Source of the DNA: Vallitalea okinawensis | Lineage (GTDB): Bacteria; Bacillota; Clostridia; Lachnospirales; PQDH01 | DNA length: 64,000 nt | NCBI RefSeq assembly: GCF_002964605.1 | Contig: NZ_PQDH01000006.1 | Coordinates: 248,001 to 312,000 of the forward strand | Direction: 5' to 3' | In this document: positions 45,539 to 55,100 of the stretch, piece by piece | Numbering within the stretch: the first letter of the stretch is position 1 | Layout of the letters: each line of letters begins with the position of its first letter | Translations under genes and position numbers: made by a program | The notes under the pieces: model-generated | The model's database searches: none | Told to the model about the DNA's origin: nothing | Seen by the model: the letters and a program-made list of their open reading frames with translations, nothing else

Positions 45539-46537
45539 TTATCTACATGATAACTTGGTATATTCCTCAAAAACTTCTCCTGTTTCGAGAATAATCATAC
45601 CAGTTTTTTCATCAGGCAAATCACTATTTGGAGCGTTCACTAACCAAGTCTGAGGTTCAGGACATATGAAACTTCCTTCTTTACCACAATTCCATAGCAT
45701 CCAATGCTTAAATTTCTCACCTGCTTCATAAATAATTTGATTCCCCGTAGCATAATTCTCTAAAATTGCTCCATGGAAACTTCCATCTTCCATATATAAC
45801 GCATCTACAGTATAATGGTCATCCAGTTCTTTAAACATAGGACTTTGACCACTATTTCTCATAAGTTTTTCGTCTTCATTAAGTTCAATATATCTCCCTG
45901 TAGGTAGTGCTCTATCATTAAGTTCGATTCTCTCTCCTACAGACATCACTAACTTAACATCTTTAGCTGAATAACCTTCAACAAAATTAAGATTAATTGC
46001 TGTATGGTATCCAACGCCCACAGGCATTGCTTTGTTATCGTTATTTTCTATCTTAACAATCTGTTTGAGTCCTTCACTTGATAATATATGTATTAGTCGA
46101 CAAGTAAATTTATGAGGAAAATATTGATAAAAGCTTGTACTTTCATCAGCAATAAAAACCAATGATACGTATACCTGATCTTTTTCTTCACTTATCTTAA
46201 TCTCATCTATCTCAAAGGGCCGATCTGCAAGAAAACCGTGCAAGCTATTATTGTGATTGGGTTCATTGATTTCAAATTGATACCGCATATTTCTAACCTC
46301 AAATGTTCCTGCATCAATTCGGTTAGGTGGAAACAACAAAGGAGTTCCGTATACGCCAGGGGCTGCCTTAAAATCTTCAATATCTTCTATCTGTCTTAAA
46401 ATCGAAATATTCTTGTCCACACTTTTCAAGGCAATAGCATTAGCACCCACACTTGGTATGATTTTCGCCTGATACCCCCCTGCTTCTAGAACAATAAGTT
46501 CTTCTACTCCCCACATTTCTCTATATACTTTTCCCAT
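45539..46537 (-). CDS. Aldose 1-epimerase family protein
   Basis: 332 residues, AAGGAGG before the ATG. Galactose mutarotase-like fold: YGTPLLFPPNRIDAGTFEV near residue 62, SLHGFLADRPFE near 97 (His), VGVGYHTAINLNF near 172 (His) and EPQTWLVNAPN near 300 carrying the catalytic Glu region. It interconverts alpha- and beta-anomers of hexoses or related aldoses in the cytoplasm. Alone between terminators; a link to the galactose genes at 60-64 kb is possible but not shown. Confidence 0.85.
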   Translation of the reverse strand: MGKVYREMWGVEELIVLEAGGYQAKIIPSVGANAIALKSVDKNISILRQIEDIEDFKAAPGVYGTPLLFPPNRIDAGTFEVRNMRYQFEINEPNHNNSLHGFLADRPFEIDEIKISEEKDQVYVSLVFIADESTSFYQYFPHKFTCRLIHILSSEGLKQIVKIENNDNKAMPVGVGYHTAINLNFVEGYSAKDVKLVMSVGERIELNDRALPTGRYIELNEDEKLMRNSGQSPMFKELDDHYTVDALYMEDGSFHGAILENYATGNQIIYEAGEKFKHWMLWNCGKEGSFICPEPQTWLVNAPNSDLPDEKTGMIILETGEVFEEYTKLSCR

Positions 46538-46624
46538 CTATATTAGCCTCCTTAGAAATTTGACTTATTTACCGAAACATAAATTCTTTATCTATCATAG
46601 CACAAGTGGGTTAGAAAATAAACA

Positions 46625-46675
46625 CAGGGGTTTTATCACCCCTGCTCAGTAAACCCCCATTATCAATAATAGGGG
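46625..46675 (-). terminator. Two tandem terminators after the Tyr/Arg-rich protein gene
   Basis: Hairpin 1 (46654-46675): nine pairs, overlaps the stop codon. Hairpin 2 (46625-46644): CAGGGGT/ACCCCTG followed by TGTTTATTTT on the reverse strand. Confidence 0.82.
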
Positions 46676-47217
46676 TAATAATCATTATAGTAATTACCAT
46701 CATAGTATCCTTCATAGTAATCATCATAATAACCACTTTGGTAAGGTCTTCTTCTTCGACGATATCTTCTTCGACGATTACCGAAGATCTCCCCGAGCAA
46801 AATAGTTGTTATCAGATCACGATAAATACTTCCATAATAGCGTCTTGGCATTGCCCTATCCATTGTTATTTCTTGGGCATTCAGCATATGGTCTTCTTTC
46901 ATCTGGTCATAGATTTTTTCAACAATTCTAATGAGAGTCTCTTTATCTGGTAGTTCATCGTACATAGCACTTCCATTATGCTCCATCTTATCACACATCT
47001 CTTTGACGTACTTATAGATCTTCTTACAGAGTATTGGATATAATTGAAGCATATATGCCATATCCATTTCATCTAAACCGTCCACATCCTCTTCTGGCAT
47101 TTGGACTTTAGGCTTAGACTCTTCCTTCTGCATTTGCTCATGTCCAGCACGCCACATCATAGGATAATAAGGTATAAATGGATAAAATCTAGGTTGTTTG
47201 TAAGCATACTTTTCCAC
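46663..47217 (-). CDS. Tyr/Arg-rich hypothetical protein, clostridial coat-like
   Basis: 184 residues. N-terminus rich in Tyr/Pro (QPRFYPFIPYYPMMW), an acidic-helical middle (DEMDMAYMLQLYPILCKKIYKYVKEMCDKM then EHNGSAMYDELPDKETLIRIVEKIY) of a kind common in uncharacterised clostridial proteins with C-x(n)-EY-GS and D-x-PDK motifs, a block NRRRRYRRRRRPY, and a tail of repeated YYDDYY, YYDGNYY. No signal peptide. Low-complexity Tyr tails are typical of spore coat and crust proteins, but this is inference. AGGAGG precedes the ATG. Confidence 0.7.
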   Translation of the reverse strand: MEKYAYKQPRFYPFIPYYPMMWRAGHEQMQKEESKPKVQMPEEDVDGLDEMDMAYMLQLYPILCKKIYKYVKEMCDKMEHNGSAMYDELPDKETLIRIVEKIYDQMKEDHMLNAQEITMDRAMPRRYYGSIYRDLITTILLGEIFGNRRRRYRRRRRPYQSGYYDDYYEGYYDGNYYNDYYPYY

Positions 47218-47386
47218 CTTAAAACCTCCTACTAGGATCCACTAAAATAAATTGCCAATTGCGTCTGCTATCCCACTAGCAAAGTTGGACTAATTTATTT
47301 TTTGATTATTCCTTAGCTGATACTTTATAATATATGAAGGTATAGTAGAAAAGTTACCTAGTTTTCTTGTCCTTCTTAAGAATTGG

Positions 47387-47430
47387 CTAGTACAAAGTGG
47401 ATAACACCGCATTAAACTGGAATAGGTAAG
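47387..47430. repeat. Dispersed 45-bp intergenic repeat, copy B
   Basis: CTAGTACAAAGTGG, then ATAAC, CATTAAA and GAATAGGTAAG; partner of 7524-7568. Nothing else is recognised in 47218-47586. Confidence 0.7.
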
Positions 47431-47586
47431 TTACAATACAAGTAGTTAATTGACCGAATATCTTGTTATAAGAGATTATCCTATGAGAATTTATAATAAA
47501 AAATGGTAATGATTTAAGTATAATAACTCATTTCAATAATACAAATGAAGTATGCTAAATAATCTTAAAAAATATTTAAATCTTTT

Positions 47587-47615
47587 TGAAGGGATATTCA
47601 AATGTATGCCGTCTA
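47587..47615 (+). promoter_or_regulatory. ECF-type promoter of the DUF4097/sigma operon
   Basis: TGAAGG, 17 bases, CGTCTA. CGTC -10 boxes with a TGAA-type -35 are typical of ECF sigma targets, so the operon's own sigma factor likely autoregulates here. Confidence 0.6.
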
Positions 47616-47658
47616 ATATTACAAAGAGAAAAAATTTGATATATGAGGAGGGAAAATT

Positions 47659-48939
47659 ATGAATAAGAAAATAGGAGTTTTCTCTGTTGCAACCAGCTTC
47701 ATTGGTATGGGTATTATTATGTTGACAAGGAACTTTTATGATTTTGATGTTTTTAAAGCTATTTCCATGATGATCGCGGTCATTCTCATCGTTTTGGGTT
47801 TGGAATTTATCTATTATACCAACCGTTATAAAGATGTAGAGGTACGTGTTAGTGGTAAAAGCATCATTACTCTATTTCTTGTCTGCGGCTTTGCTTTCAC
47901 CATTGCTGGGATTACTGAATTCTTTGATCATGTAGGTGATGTACAGTTTAATAAGCTCTATGATTTTGATGATCTATTTACTACTGAGCAAGTCTCAAAA
48001 ACATATACTATTGCCTCAGGTGATTATACAAACATAGAAGTTGATAACTCTATGGGAAAAGTCTACATCAAAGGTGATGCTGTAGATGATATAACCGTTG
48101 CGACAACACTTCACTATAATAACTGGATAGATGGTACACCTAATCTAGATAATTTGATTGACTTGACTTATGTAGGTGATACAATAAATATTCAATCCAT
48201 CTTACCAAATAGCAATGGTTTTAACCTCAACTCCTTTTCCATGTCTTTTGTGATTACTGTACCAGAAGATTTTAGTACTACCATTGAAAATAGACACGGT
48301 AATGTTGAAGTTGCTGCGATATCTGGTCCTGTGAAAGTTGATAATGCACATGGTAATGTAAGTATCCACTCCATCCAAAAAGATCTAACCGTTAATAACT
48401 CCCATGACGATGTTTTAGTTGATGATATTGGTGGTAATGTCTATGTCACCAATCAACACAGTGAAACTGCCATCTATAATATCGCCGGTAACGTTGAAGC
48501 AACAACCTCACACGATCCTATTGTTGTAGAAAATGTTACAGGTGATGTAAGGCTAAAAAACAGCCATGGTGATGCAACCGCTAAAAACATTACAGGTATC
48601 TTTAATCTTAATATTTCACACGGCGAAGCCTACTTGGCAGGTATCTCTGACGTAACAGTTAATGGCAGTTTCACAGAAGTTAACTTTGATCAAGACGATA
48701 TATTGCATCATCTCTATATTAAGACTGAACACGATGATGTAAGCGTCAATATCCCCAAACAGGATTATCAGTTAAATCTATCAGCAGAATATGGTGATAT
48801 TGATACTGACTTAGATTTAAATATCAACGAAGAAACAAATCTGGAAACTTATTCTGGCAAAATAGGCGACGGTACATCTGACATTAATATCATCACTACT
48901 CACGGAGATATTGATTTATATGTAAAAAATGCGGGGTGA
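47659..48939 (+). CDS. Membrane protein with DUF4097 beta-solenoid
   Basis: 426 residues, GAGGAGGG upstream of the ATG. Two or three membrane segments at about 7-25, 35-52 and 75-95, then an outside parallel beta solenoid of about 21-residue repeats recognisable by NRHGNVEVAAISGPV, NAHGNVSIHSI, NSHDDVLVDDIGGNV, NSHGDATAKNITG. This is the DUF4097 (LiaG-like) family, found with ECF sigma and PspC/TM2-like genes and linked to envelope stress. First gene of the operon; its stop lies just ahead of the sigma start. Confidence 0.87.
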   Translation: MNKKIGVFSVATSFIGMGIIMLTRNFYDFDVFKAISMMIAVILIVLGLEFIYYTNRYKDVEVRVSGKSIITLFLVCGFAFTIAGITEFFDHVGDVQFNKLYDFDDLFTTEQVSKTYTIASGDYTNIEVDNSMGKVYIKGDAVDDITVATTLHYNNWIDGTPNLDNLIDLTYVGDTINIQSILPNSNGFNLNSFSMSFVITVPEDFSTTIENRHGNVEVAAISGPVKVDNAHGNVSIHSIQKDLTVNNSHDDVLVDDIGGNVYVTNQHSETAIYNIAGNVEATTSHDPIVVENVTGDVRLKNSHGDATAKNITGIFNLNISHGEAYLAGISDVTVNGSFTEVNFDQDDILHHLYIKTEHDDVSVNIPKQDYQLNLSAEYGDIDTDLDLNINEETNLETYSGKIGDGTSDINIITTHGDIDLYVKNAG

Positions 48940-48943
48940 TCTG

Positions 48944-49492
48944 TTGAATGAAGACACGCTGATCCTTAAATTAAAAAAGAGAGAACCAGAAGCATATCGC
49001 AGCCTGTTAGAAACTTATCAACAGTCTCTTTTAGCCCTTGTATATAAGTATACCAACGACTATGTTGAAGCTCAGGACTTGACTCAAGAGATTTTTATTA
49101 AAATTTTTAAAAATATTGCTCATTTTAATGCATCTTCTAAGTTATCTACCTGGATTTATCGCATTGCACATAATACTTGTATAGATTGGTCCAGAAAGAA
49201 GACTCCTTTGCCAGTAAAGCAACTGGAGATAAATGGAACAGAGCACTCTACTGAAGAAGCTGTTATATATAAAGAAGAACAGGCATTGATACACGACACC
49301 ATTGTTAACTTACCCGAAATTTATAAGTCAGTCATTATCCTCTACCACTTTAATCACTTATCCTATAAAGAAATTAGTGAAATTTTAGAACTAAGTGAGA
49401 AAACAATTGAAACCAGATTATATCGTGGTCGTCGAAAAATTAAGGAACAACTCAAAAACTATTATAGCGGAGGTGAAGGTAATGCATTATGA
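48944..49492 (+). CDS. ECF RNA polymerase sigma factor
   Basis: 182 residues. Start set at TTG (48944) with GGGGTG upstream; an ATG at 48929 inside the previous gene has no site. Region 2: YTNDYVEAQDLTQEIFIKIF, STWIYRIAHNTCIDWSRKK. Region 4: LPEIYKSVIILYHFNHLSYKEISEI, ETRLYRGRRKIKEQL. It directs polymerase to CGTC-type promoters such as the one ahead of its own operon. Overlaps the next gene by 11 bases (ATG inside its end), the usual link with an anti-sigma factor. Confidence 0.92.
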   Translation: MNEDTLILKLKKREPEAYRSLLETYQQSLLALVYKYTNDYVEAQDLTQEIFIKIFKNIAHFNASSKLSTWIYRIAHNTCIDWSRKKTPLPVKQLEINGTEHSTEEAVIYKEEQALIHDTIVNLPEIYKSVIILYHFNHLSYKEISEILELSEKTIETRLYRGRRKIKEQLKNYYSGGEGNAL

Positions 49493-49838
49493 AGATGACA
49501 ACATATTAGTTGATCGATATCTAGAGGATCGACTTACTCCTCTTGAAAAGAATTTATTTGAGAAAGAACTTACAACAAATAAGAAATTAGATCAAAATTT
49601 AAAGGAGATGAGGAACCTTTTCGATGCATTGAGTAATCATGAAAATGGCATACCTCGCTGTAATCTATCTTTGGATGCTATAATGAAATTATCATCCAAA
49701 TCAGTCCATGAGAACGGTTTTTCTATGAAGCTTTTTGGTCAAAGTCTGATTGCTGCCGGTATTTACTTTGCATTATTTTCTAATGGATTAATAATCAACC
49801 TTTTTGACTGGTTGAATTCTCTATCACAACTATTTTAA
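49482..49838 (+). CDS. Putative anti-sigma factor
   Basis: 118 residues from the ATG at 49482 (GGAGGTGAAGGT upstream; the longer frame is an artefact). N-terminal cytoplasmic helices (DRYLEDRLTPLEKNLFEKEL, like zf-HC2-type anti-sigma factors but without the zinc Cys/His) and one membrane segment near residues 80-100 (GQSLIAAGIYFALFSNGLII). It probably holds the sigma factor at the membrane. Position, overlap and shape support this; sequence alone does not prove it. Confidence 0.7.
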   Translation: MHYEDDNILVDRYLEDRLTPLEKNLFEKELTTNKKLDQNLKEMRNLFDALSNHENGIPRCNLSLDAIMKLSSKSVHENGFSMKLFGQSLIAAGIYFALFSNGLIINLFDWLNSLSQLF

Positions 49839-49876
49839 GGTATTTATTACCGTGAATATTTAAAGGAGGAATGTAC

Positions 49877-50389
49877 ATGAATCATTCGTATAAGAGAGGT
49901 CTAGCATACCTATTTTCATTAATTCCTGGCGCAGGTCAGATGTATATCGGCTTAATGAATCGCGGACTTCAAATCATGCTCTTTTTCTGGGGCACCATTG
50001 CAGTTATTTCATTTGTTAACGTATTAGAAGCCCTAGGACTTCTATTAGTTGTCCTTTACTTCTATAGCTTCTTTGATGCAATTAATGCTATACGTAAACA
50101 TAAAGAAGGAATCCCTGTTGAAGATCATCCTATCATCAACTATAACAGTTTAGATGCTACAAAAAGGATCAACAAGAAAATTATCGGTTATGTATTTATT
50201 TTTTTAGGAGCATTCAAGTTCCTTGATGAAGTGATGTATTTAATGAAAGATTACTTCATTGATAGCTTTTATCATAATTTTGACGATATAACAGTATCCA
50301 TTTTACTTATACTCATTGGTGTTGTTATTCTTATAAGATTTAATAAAAACTCAAAAAACGTTAAACAGCTTCCTCAACCAGAAGAATAA
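49877..50389 (+). CDS. TM2-like membrane protein
   Basis: 170 residues from the ATG at 49877 (GGAGG upstream). Two hydrophobic blocks near the start (YLFSLIPGAGQMYIGLMNRGLQIMLFF, then VLEALGLLLVVLYFYSFFDAI) match the TM2-type Gly-rich turn, then two more near 100-150. Usually found with DUF4097 and ECF sigma genes; role in the envelope unknown. Last gene of the operon before its terminator. Confidence 0.75.
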   Translation: MNHSYKRGLAYLFSLIPGAGQMYIGLMNRGLQIMLFFWGTIAVISFVNVLEALGLLLVVLYFYSFFDAINAIRKHKEGIPVEDHPIINYNSLDATKRINKKIIGYVFIFLGAFKFLDEVMYLMKDYFIDSFYHNFDDITVSILLILIGVVILIRFNKNSKNVKQLPQPEE

Positions 50390-50398
50390 GGTCAATAA

Positions 50399-50430
50399 GG
50401 CACATGAATCAATCTATTCATGTGCCCCTT
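50399..50430. terminator. Terminator of the ECF operon, convergent with degV
   Basis: GGCACATGAAT, loop, ATTCATGTGCC then CCTTTTATT on the forward strand; an 11-pair perfect stem. Confidence 0.88.
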
Positions 50431-50440
50431 TTATTATATC

Positions 50441-51328
50441 CTAGCTTAAGGATGGTTCATCATAATATTTATCTGGTTTCTCATTGTAGAAAAGAACGCC
50501 AACGCCACCAATTCCTAAATGAGTTCCCAATGTAGGTCCAATATTATTGATCATAAATTTGCTTATACCCGTAGCCTCCTGTATAAGATGCTTTACTTTA
50601 TTCGCTGTTTCTAAATCACCAGCATGACTAATAGCAATAATCTGATCATTGAAACTTCCCATGCGGCGAGTAACCTCTTCTACAATGCTCTTTAGAGACT
50701 TATTACGACCTCGAACTTTCTTATAGAACCCTATCTTACCATCTTTAACATGCAATATAGGTTTTATTTTTAACATATCCCCTATGATTGCCTGACCTTT
50801 TGATAAGCGACCACCTTTATACAACCATTCTAAACTTGCTAAAGTAAAGATATGTTCTACATGGCTGCTTAAGTATTTTACATTATCGATGATATCTTCA
50901 TATGTTCTCTTTGCTTCCTTCATTAACGCTGCTTGTAGAACTGTCAACCCAGTTGCTGCTGCCCCACCTTTACTATCTATAACTGTAATCTTTCGATCAC
51001 TGTATTTTTCTTTCATTTCTTCAGCTACCATAACAGCTGTTTGATAAGTTCCCGATAGCTGTGATGAAAAAGCTATATAAATGAGATCCTTTCCTTTTTT
51101 TAAATGGGTATCAAAGCAATTCATAATTCTCTCAATACTTACTTGTGAAGTCTTTGGAAAAATACCTTGCTTCATATAATCATAAACCTGTTCAGTGGTG
51201 ATGGTCTCCCCATCCACGTACTCCGTATCTTCAATCAAAACTCTTAAGGGTAATACATCGATTTGATACTTCTTTACAAGTTCTGGTAATAAGTCTGCCG
51301 TACTGTCCATGACTAACTGTATATCCAA
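50441..51328 (-). CDS. DegV-family fatty-acid-binding protein
   Basis: 295 residues, TTG start with AAGGGG upstream. DegV pattern: MDSTADLLPE near residue 8, FPKTSQVS near 58, YIAFSSQLSGTYQ near 83, IDSKGGAAATGL near 120, GGRLSKGQA near 175 and GPTLGTHLGIGGVGV near 265. The TSQ/SSxLSGTY and H-lined pockets bind a fatty-acid chain and pass it to the FakA kinase for phospholipid synthesis; FakA is not nearby. Preceded 14 bases upstream by a TetR gene, probably cotranscribed. Confidence 0.9.
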   Translation of the reverse strand: MDIQLVMDSTADLLPELVKKYQIDVLPLRVLIEDTEYVDGETITTEQVYDYMKQGIFPKTSQVSIERIMNCFDTHLKKGKDLIYIAFSSQLSGTYQTAVMVAEEMKEKYSDRKITVIDSKGGAAATGLTVLQAALMKEAKRTYEDIIDNVKYLSSHVEHIFTLASLEWLYKGGRLSKGQAIIGDMLKIKPILHVKDGKIGFYKKVRGRNKSLKSIVEEVTRRMGSFNDQIIAISHAGDLETANKVKHLIQEATGISKFMINNIGPTLGTHLGIGGVGVLFYNEKPDKYYDEPSLS

Positions 51329-51342
51329 TCATATACCCCTTT

Positions 51343-51933
51343 CTAACGATATTGTTGTACATAGGCATCTAAAACATTCTTCATAAACAGGATATATTGT
51401 TGTGCCCCTGCCATCTCATATTGTTTAAAACCAATCAGCATAACTTCTATGGCATATGCAAGCATATCTAAATCTAACTTATCAATAGATTCATCAGTTA
51501 ATGCATATCCCTTTTGAATCAACTCTTTAATTTGTACAATATGCAGAGATAAGAATATATCTGTACCCCATTTCATCTTATGAAAATCTCCAGTTTCTTG
51601 GAACTCAAGCCGCATTAATTCATGGCCTAACCCATTCTTTTTACTCATTTCTTCATAAAAAGCTTTAATGTATTTTACTACAAGTTCTTCTCTTAAAATA
51701 GATGTATTATCAATAACCTTTTGTAGATTATCTATAGATTCCTTCCATAATTCCTTAAATAAGTGACTTACTAAATCTTTTTTATTAGGATAGTAGTTAT
51801 AGAGTGTACCCACTGCTATGCCAGCTTCTTTGGCTATTCTTCTCATATCAATTGCTTCATAGCCTTCATTTAAAAATATACTAGTAACACTATCAAGTAT
51901 TTTCTTCTCTAAGTCCTTTATTTTTTTTGGCAA
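51343..51933 (-). CDS. TetR-family regulator beside degV
   Basis: About 196 residues from the TTG at 51933 (AAGGAGG eight bases upstream; the longer frame to 51978 has no site). Helix-turn-helix KDLEKKILDSVTSIFLNEGY then MRRIAKEAGIAVGTLYNYYPNKKDLVSH. TetR genes beside degV often sense acyl-CoA or fatty acids; the ligand here is unknown. Confidence 0.82.
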   Translation of the reverse strand: MPKKIKDLEKKILDSVTSIFLNEGYEAIDMRRIAKEAGIAVGTLYNYYPNKKDLVSHLFKELWKESIDNLQKVIDNTSILREELVVKYIKAFYEEMSKKNGLGHELMRLEFQETGDFHKMKWGTDIFLSLHIVQIKELIQKGYALTDESIDKLDLDMLAYAIEVMLIGFKQYEMAGAQQYILFMKNVLDAYVQQYR

Positions 51934-52122
51934 ATAAAACACCTCCTTTAAAACTTTTGCATTTATATCCAACTTCATTTCTACTACCTATCTTAATGCA
52001 TTTAACATGTCCCTTATTTAAACTTCATAATAATCTGCTGAATATGCTGACATATTTACTTAAATGTAGTTGTCTGTATTTACATTATACGTGAACATAA
52101 TTCATTTTATCAATAAAAACTT

Positions 52123-52158
52123 AAAAAGCCGATAAACTTTGTAGCGTTTATCGGCTTT
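52123..52158 (-). terminator. Terminator of ileS
   Basis: AAAGCCGATAAAC and GTTTATCGGCTTT, 13 perfect pairs, then T run on the reverse strand. Confidence 0.92.
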
Positions 52159-52172
52159 GAGAAATTATTCTT

Positions 52173-55100
52173 TTATACCCTTACTACTGTTAATGTAACA
52201 GCTTCTCCGTTAACCTTCCAGTCTTTTTGATACCCTTCACCGGAACCTTCTGATACCTCATCTGCAAGCACTTCACTTGCTATATATTCTTTATTTGCTT
52301 CCATGATTGTAGCAACTTTTTCATTATCTTTATAGAATACACGAATGTGATCCATAACTTCAAACTCAGCTTCCTTACGCATTGTTTGAATTTTACTAAT
52401 TAATTCTCTTACGAATCCTTCCTCAAGAAGTTCATCTGATAGATTAGTATCTAATACTACAGTAACTCCTTTATCAGCTTCTGTTACAAAACCTTCTTTG
52501 TGAGTGGATTCAATGAGTAAGTCCTCTTTAGCTAATACAACGGCTTCACCATCAAAATCAAATGTAAGCGGCTTATCATCGTTTAATTGATCCATGGCTT
52601 CATTACCATCTATACCCTGTAAAGCTCCTCTAATCTTACCAACAAGTTTACCGTATTTTGGTCCAACTACTTTAAGATCAGGCTTAAATGTATAAGTGGT
52701 AAAATCACGAACGTCATCAGTAAACTTAACTTCTTTGATGTTTAATTCATCCGTAATGATATCTACATAGTTATCCGGAAGAACTTTCTCTGCTTTCACA
52801 TACATATTACCGATTGGTTGTCGATTTTTAATGTTGGCTGAATTACGACAAGCACGACCTAGAACAACTACCTCAAGTAATTCTTCCATATTTTCTTCTA
52901 ACTCTTTATCGATCCATTCTTCTTTATACGTTGGGAAGTCGCATAAATGTACAGATTCTTTAGCTGACTTATCCACAGTAACCACAAGGTTTCTGTAGAT
53001 TTCTTCTGCCATGAATGGAACGAATGGTGCTGAAATCTTCGCTAAAGTAGTTAAAGCTGTATATAACGTCATGTATGCATTCACTTTATCTTCTGGCATA
53101 CCATTAGCCCAGAATCTTTCTCTACTTCTTCTTACGTACCAGTTACTCATTTCGTCAACAAATACTTGTAATGATTTTGCTGCTTCTGTAATACGGTAAC
53201 TACTTAGCCACGTATCAACTTCTTTAACAGTTGTTTGTAGCTTGGATAATAACCATTTATCCATTAAACCTAACTTATCAAAATCAAGTTCATATTGAGT
53301 TGGATCAAATTCATCTATATTAGCGTAGAGAACATAAAAGGCATAAGTATTCCAGAATGTCCCCATGAACTTTCGTTGTCCTTCAACCACAGCATCATTA
53401 TAGAACTTATTAGGTAACCATGGTGCACTGTTTGTATAGAAATACCAACGTATTGCGTCTGCTCCAAATCGATCTAAAGCATCAAATGGATCTACTGCAT
53501 TTCCTTTTGACTTTGACATTTTCTGTCCATTTTCATCTTGCACAAGACCAAGGACGATAACATTCTTAAATGGTGCTTCATCAAATAAGACTGTTGAGAT
53601 AGCTAATAGTGAATAGAACCATCCACGAGTTTGATCTACAGCTTCACTGATGAAATTAGCTGGGAAGTTCTCTTCAAATATTTCTTTATTCTCAAATGGG
53701 TAGTGCCATTGTGCAAAAGGCATAGCTCCTGAATCAAACCAACAGTCGATTACATTTTCAACTCTTGTCATCTCCTCGCTACACTCTGGACACTTGATAT
53801 GCACTTCGTCAATATAAGGACGGTGTAATTCTATATCCTCTGGACAATCATCAGACATTGACTTTAATTCTTCAATACTTCCGATAGCGTGACGATGACC
53901 ACAGCCACATTCCCAGATAGGAAGTGGTGTACCCCAATAACGGTCACGACTGATTCCCCAATCAATTACGTTTTCTAACCAATCACCAAAACGCTTTTCA
54001 CCGATTGCGGCTGGTAACCAGTTAATTGTCTTATTATTAGCAATCAAGCGATCGCGAACTGCTGTCATTCTGATAAACCATGATTCTCTAGCATAGTATA
54101 ATAGTGGCGTATCACAACGCCAGCAATGAGGATAGCTATGCTCATACTCAAGCGCTTTATATAGTTTCCCTTTTTCATCAAGATACTTGATGATTTCTGG
54201 ATCTGTTTCTTTTACAAATGTATCTTTCCAATATGGAACTTCTTCTGTAAATGTACCTTGCTCGTTAACTAACTGAACAAATGGTAAGTCATATTTACGT
54301 CCAGTATTTGCATCATCTTCACCAAATGCAGGAGCTGTATGAACGATACCAGTACCATCTGTTAAGGTAACGTAATCAGCGCATGCAACAAAGTATGCTT
54401 TTTTATTAGGCTTAACGAAATCAAATAATGGCTCGTATTCTTTGTATTCAAGATCTTTACCTTTATAAGTTTCTACTACTGTAAATTCAGCTTTTAAGAC
54501 ATTCTCAGCTAAAGCTTCTGCAAGAATGTAGTAATTGCCTTCTGATTCGACTTTAACATAAGTCTCATTTGGATTAACAGCTAAAGCTACGTTTGATGGA
54601 AGTGTCCAAGGTGTTGTAGTCCAAGCAAGGAAGTAAGTCTTATCTTCTCCCACAACTTTAAATCTAACATATACAGATTCTTCATTTAGGTCCTTATAAC
54701 CCTGAGCTACCTCGTGTGATGATAAAGGAGTACCACAACGTGAACAGTAAGGTACAATTTTATAGCCTTTATATAGTAAATCCTCTTCCCACATTTTCTT
54801 AAGCGCCCACCAGATGGACTCAATGTATTCATTGTGGTATGTTACATATGGATCATCCATATCCGCCCAGAAACCAACTTTTCCTGAGAAATCTTCCCAC
54901 ATACCTTTATATTTCCATACACTCTCTTTACATTCTTTGATAAATGGCTCTAAACCGTATTCCTCAATTTGTTCTTTACCATCTAAACCTAATAATTTCT
55001 CTACTTCTAACTCTACTGGAAGACCATGTGTATCCCATCCAGCTTTTCTTAATACTTTATGACCTTTCATTGTCTGGTAACGAGGAATTAAGTCTTTGAT

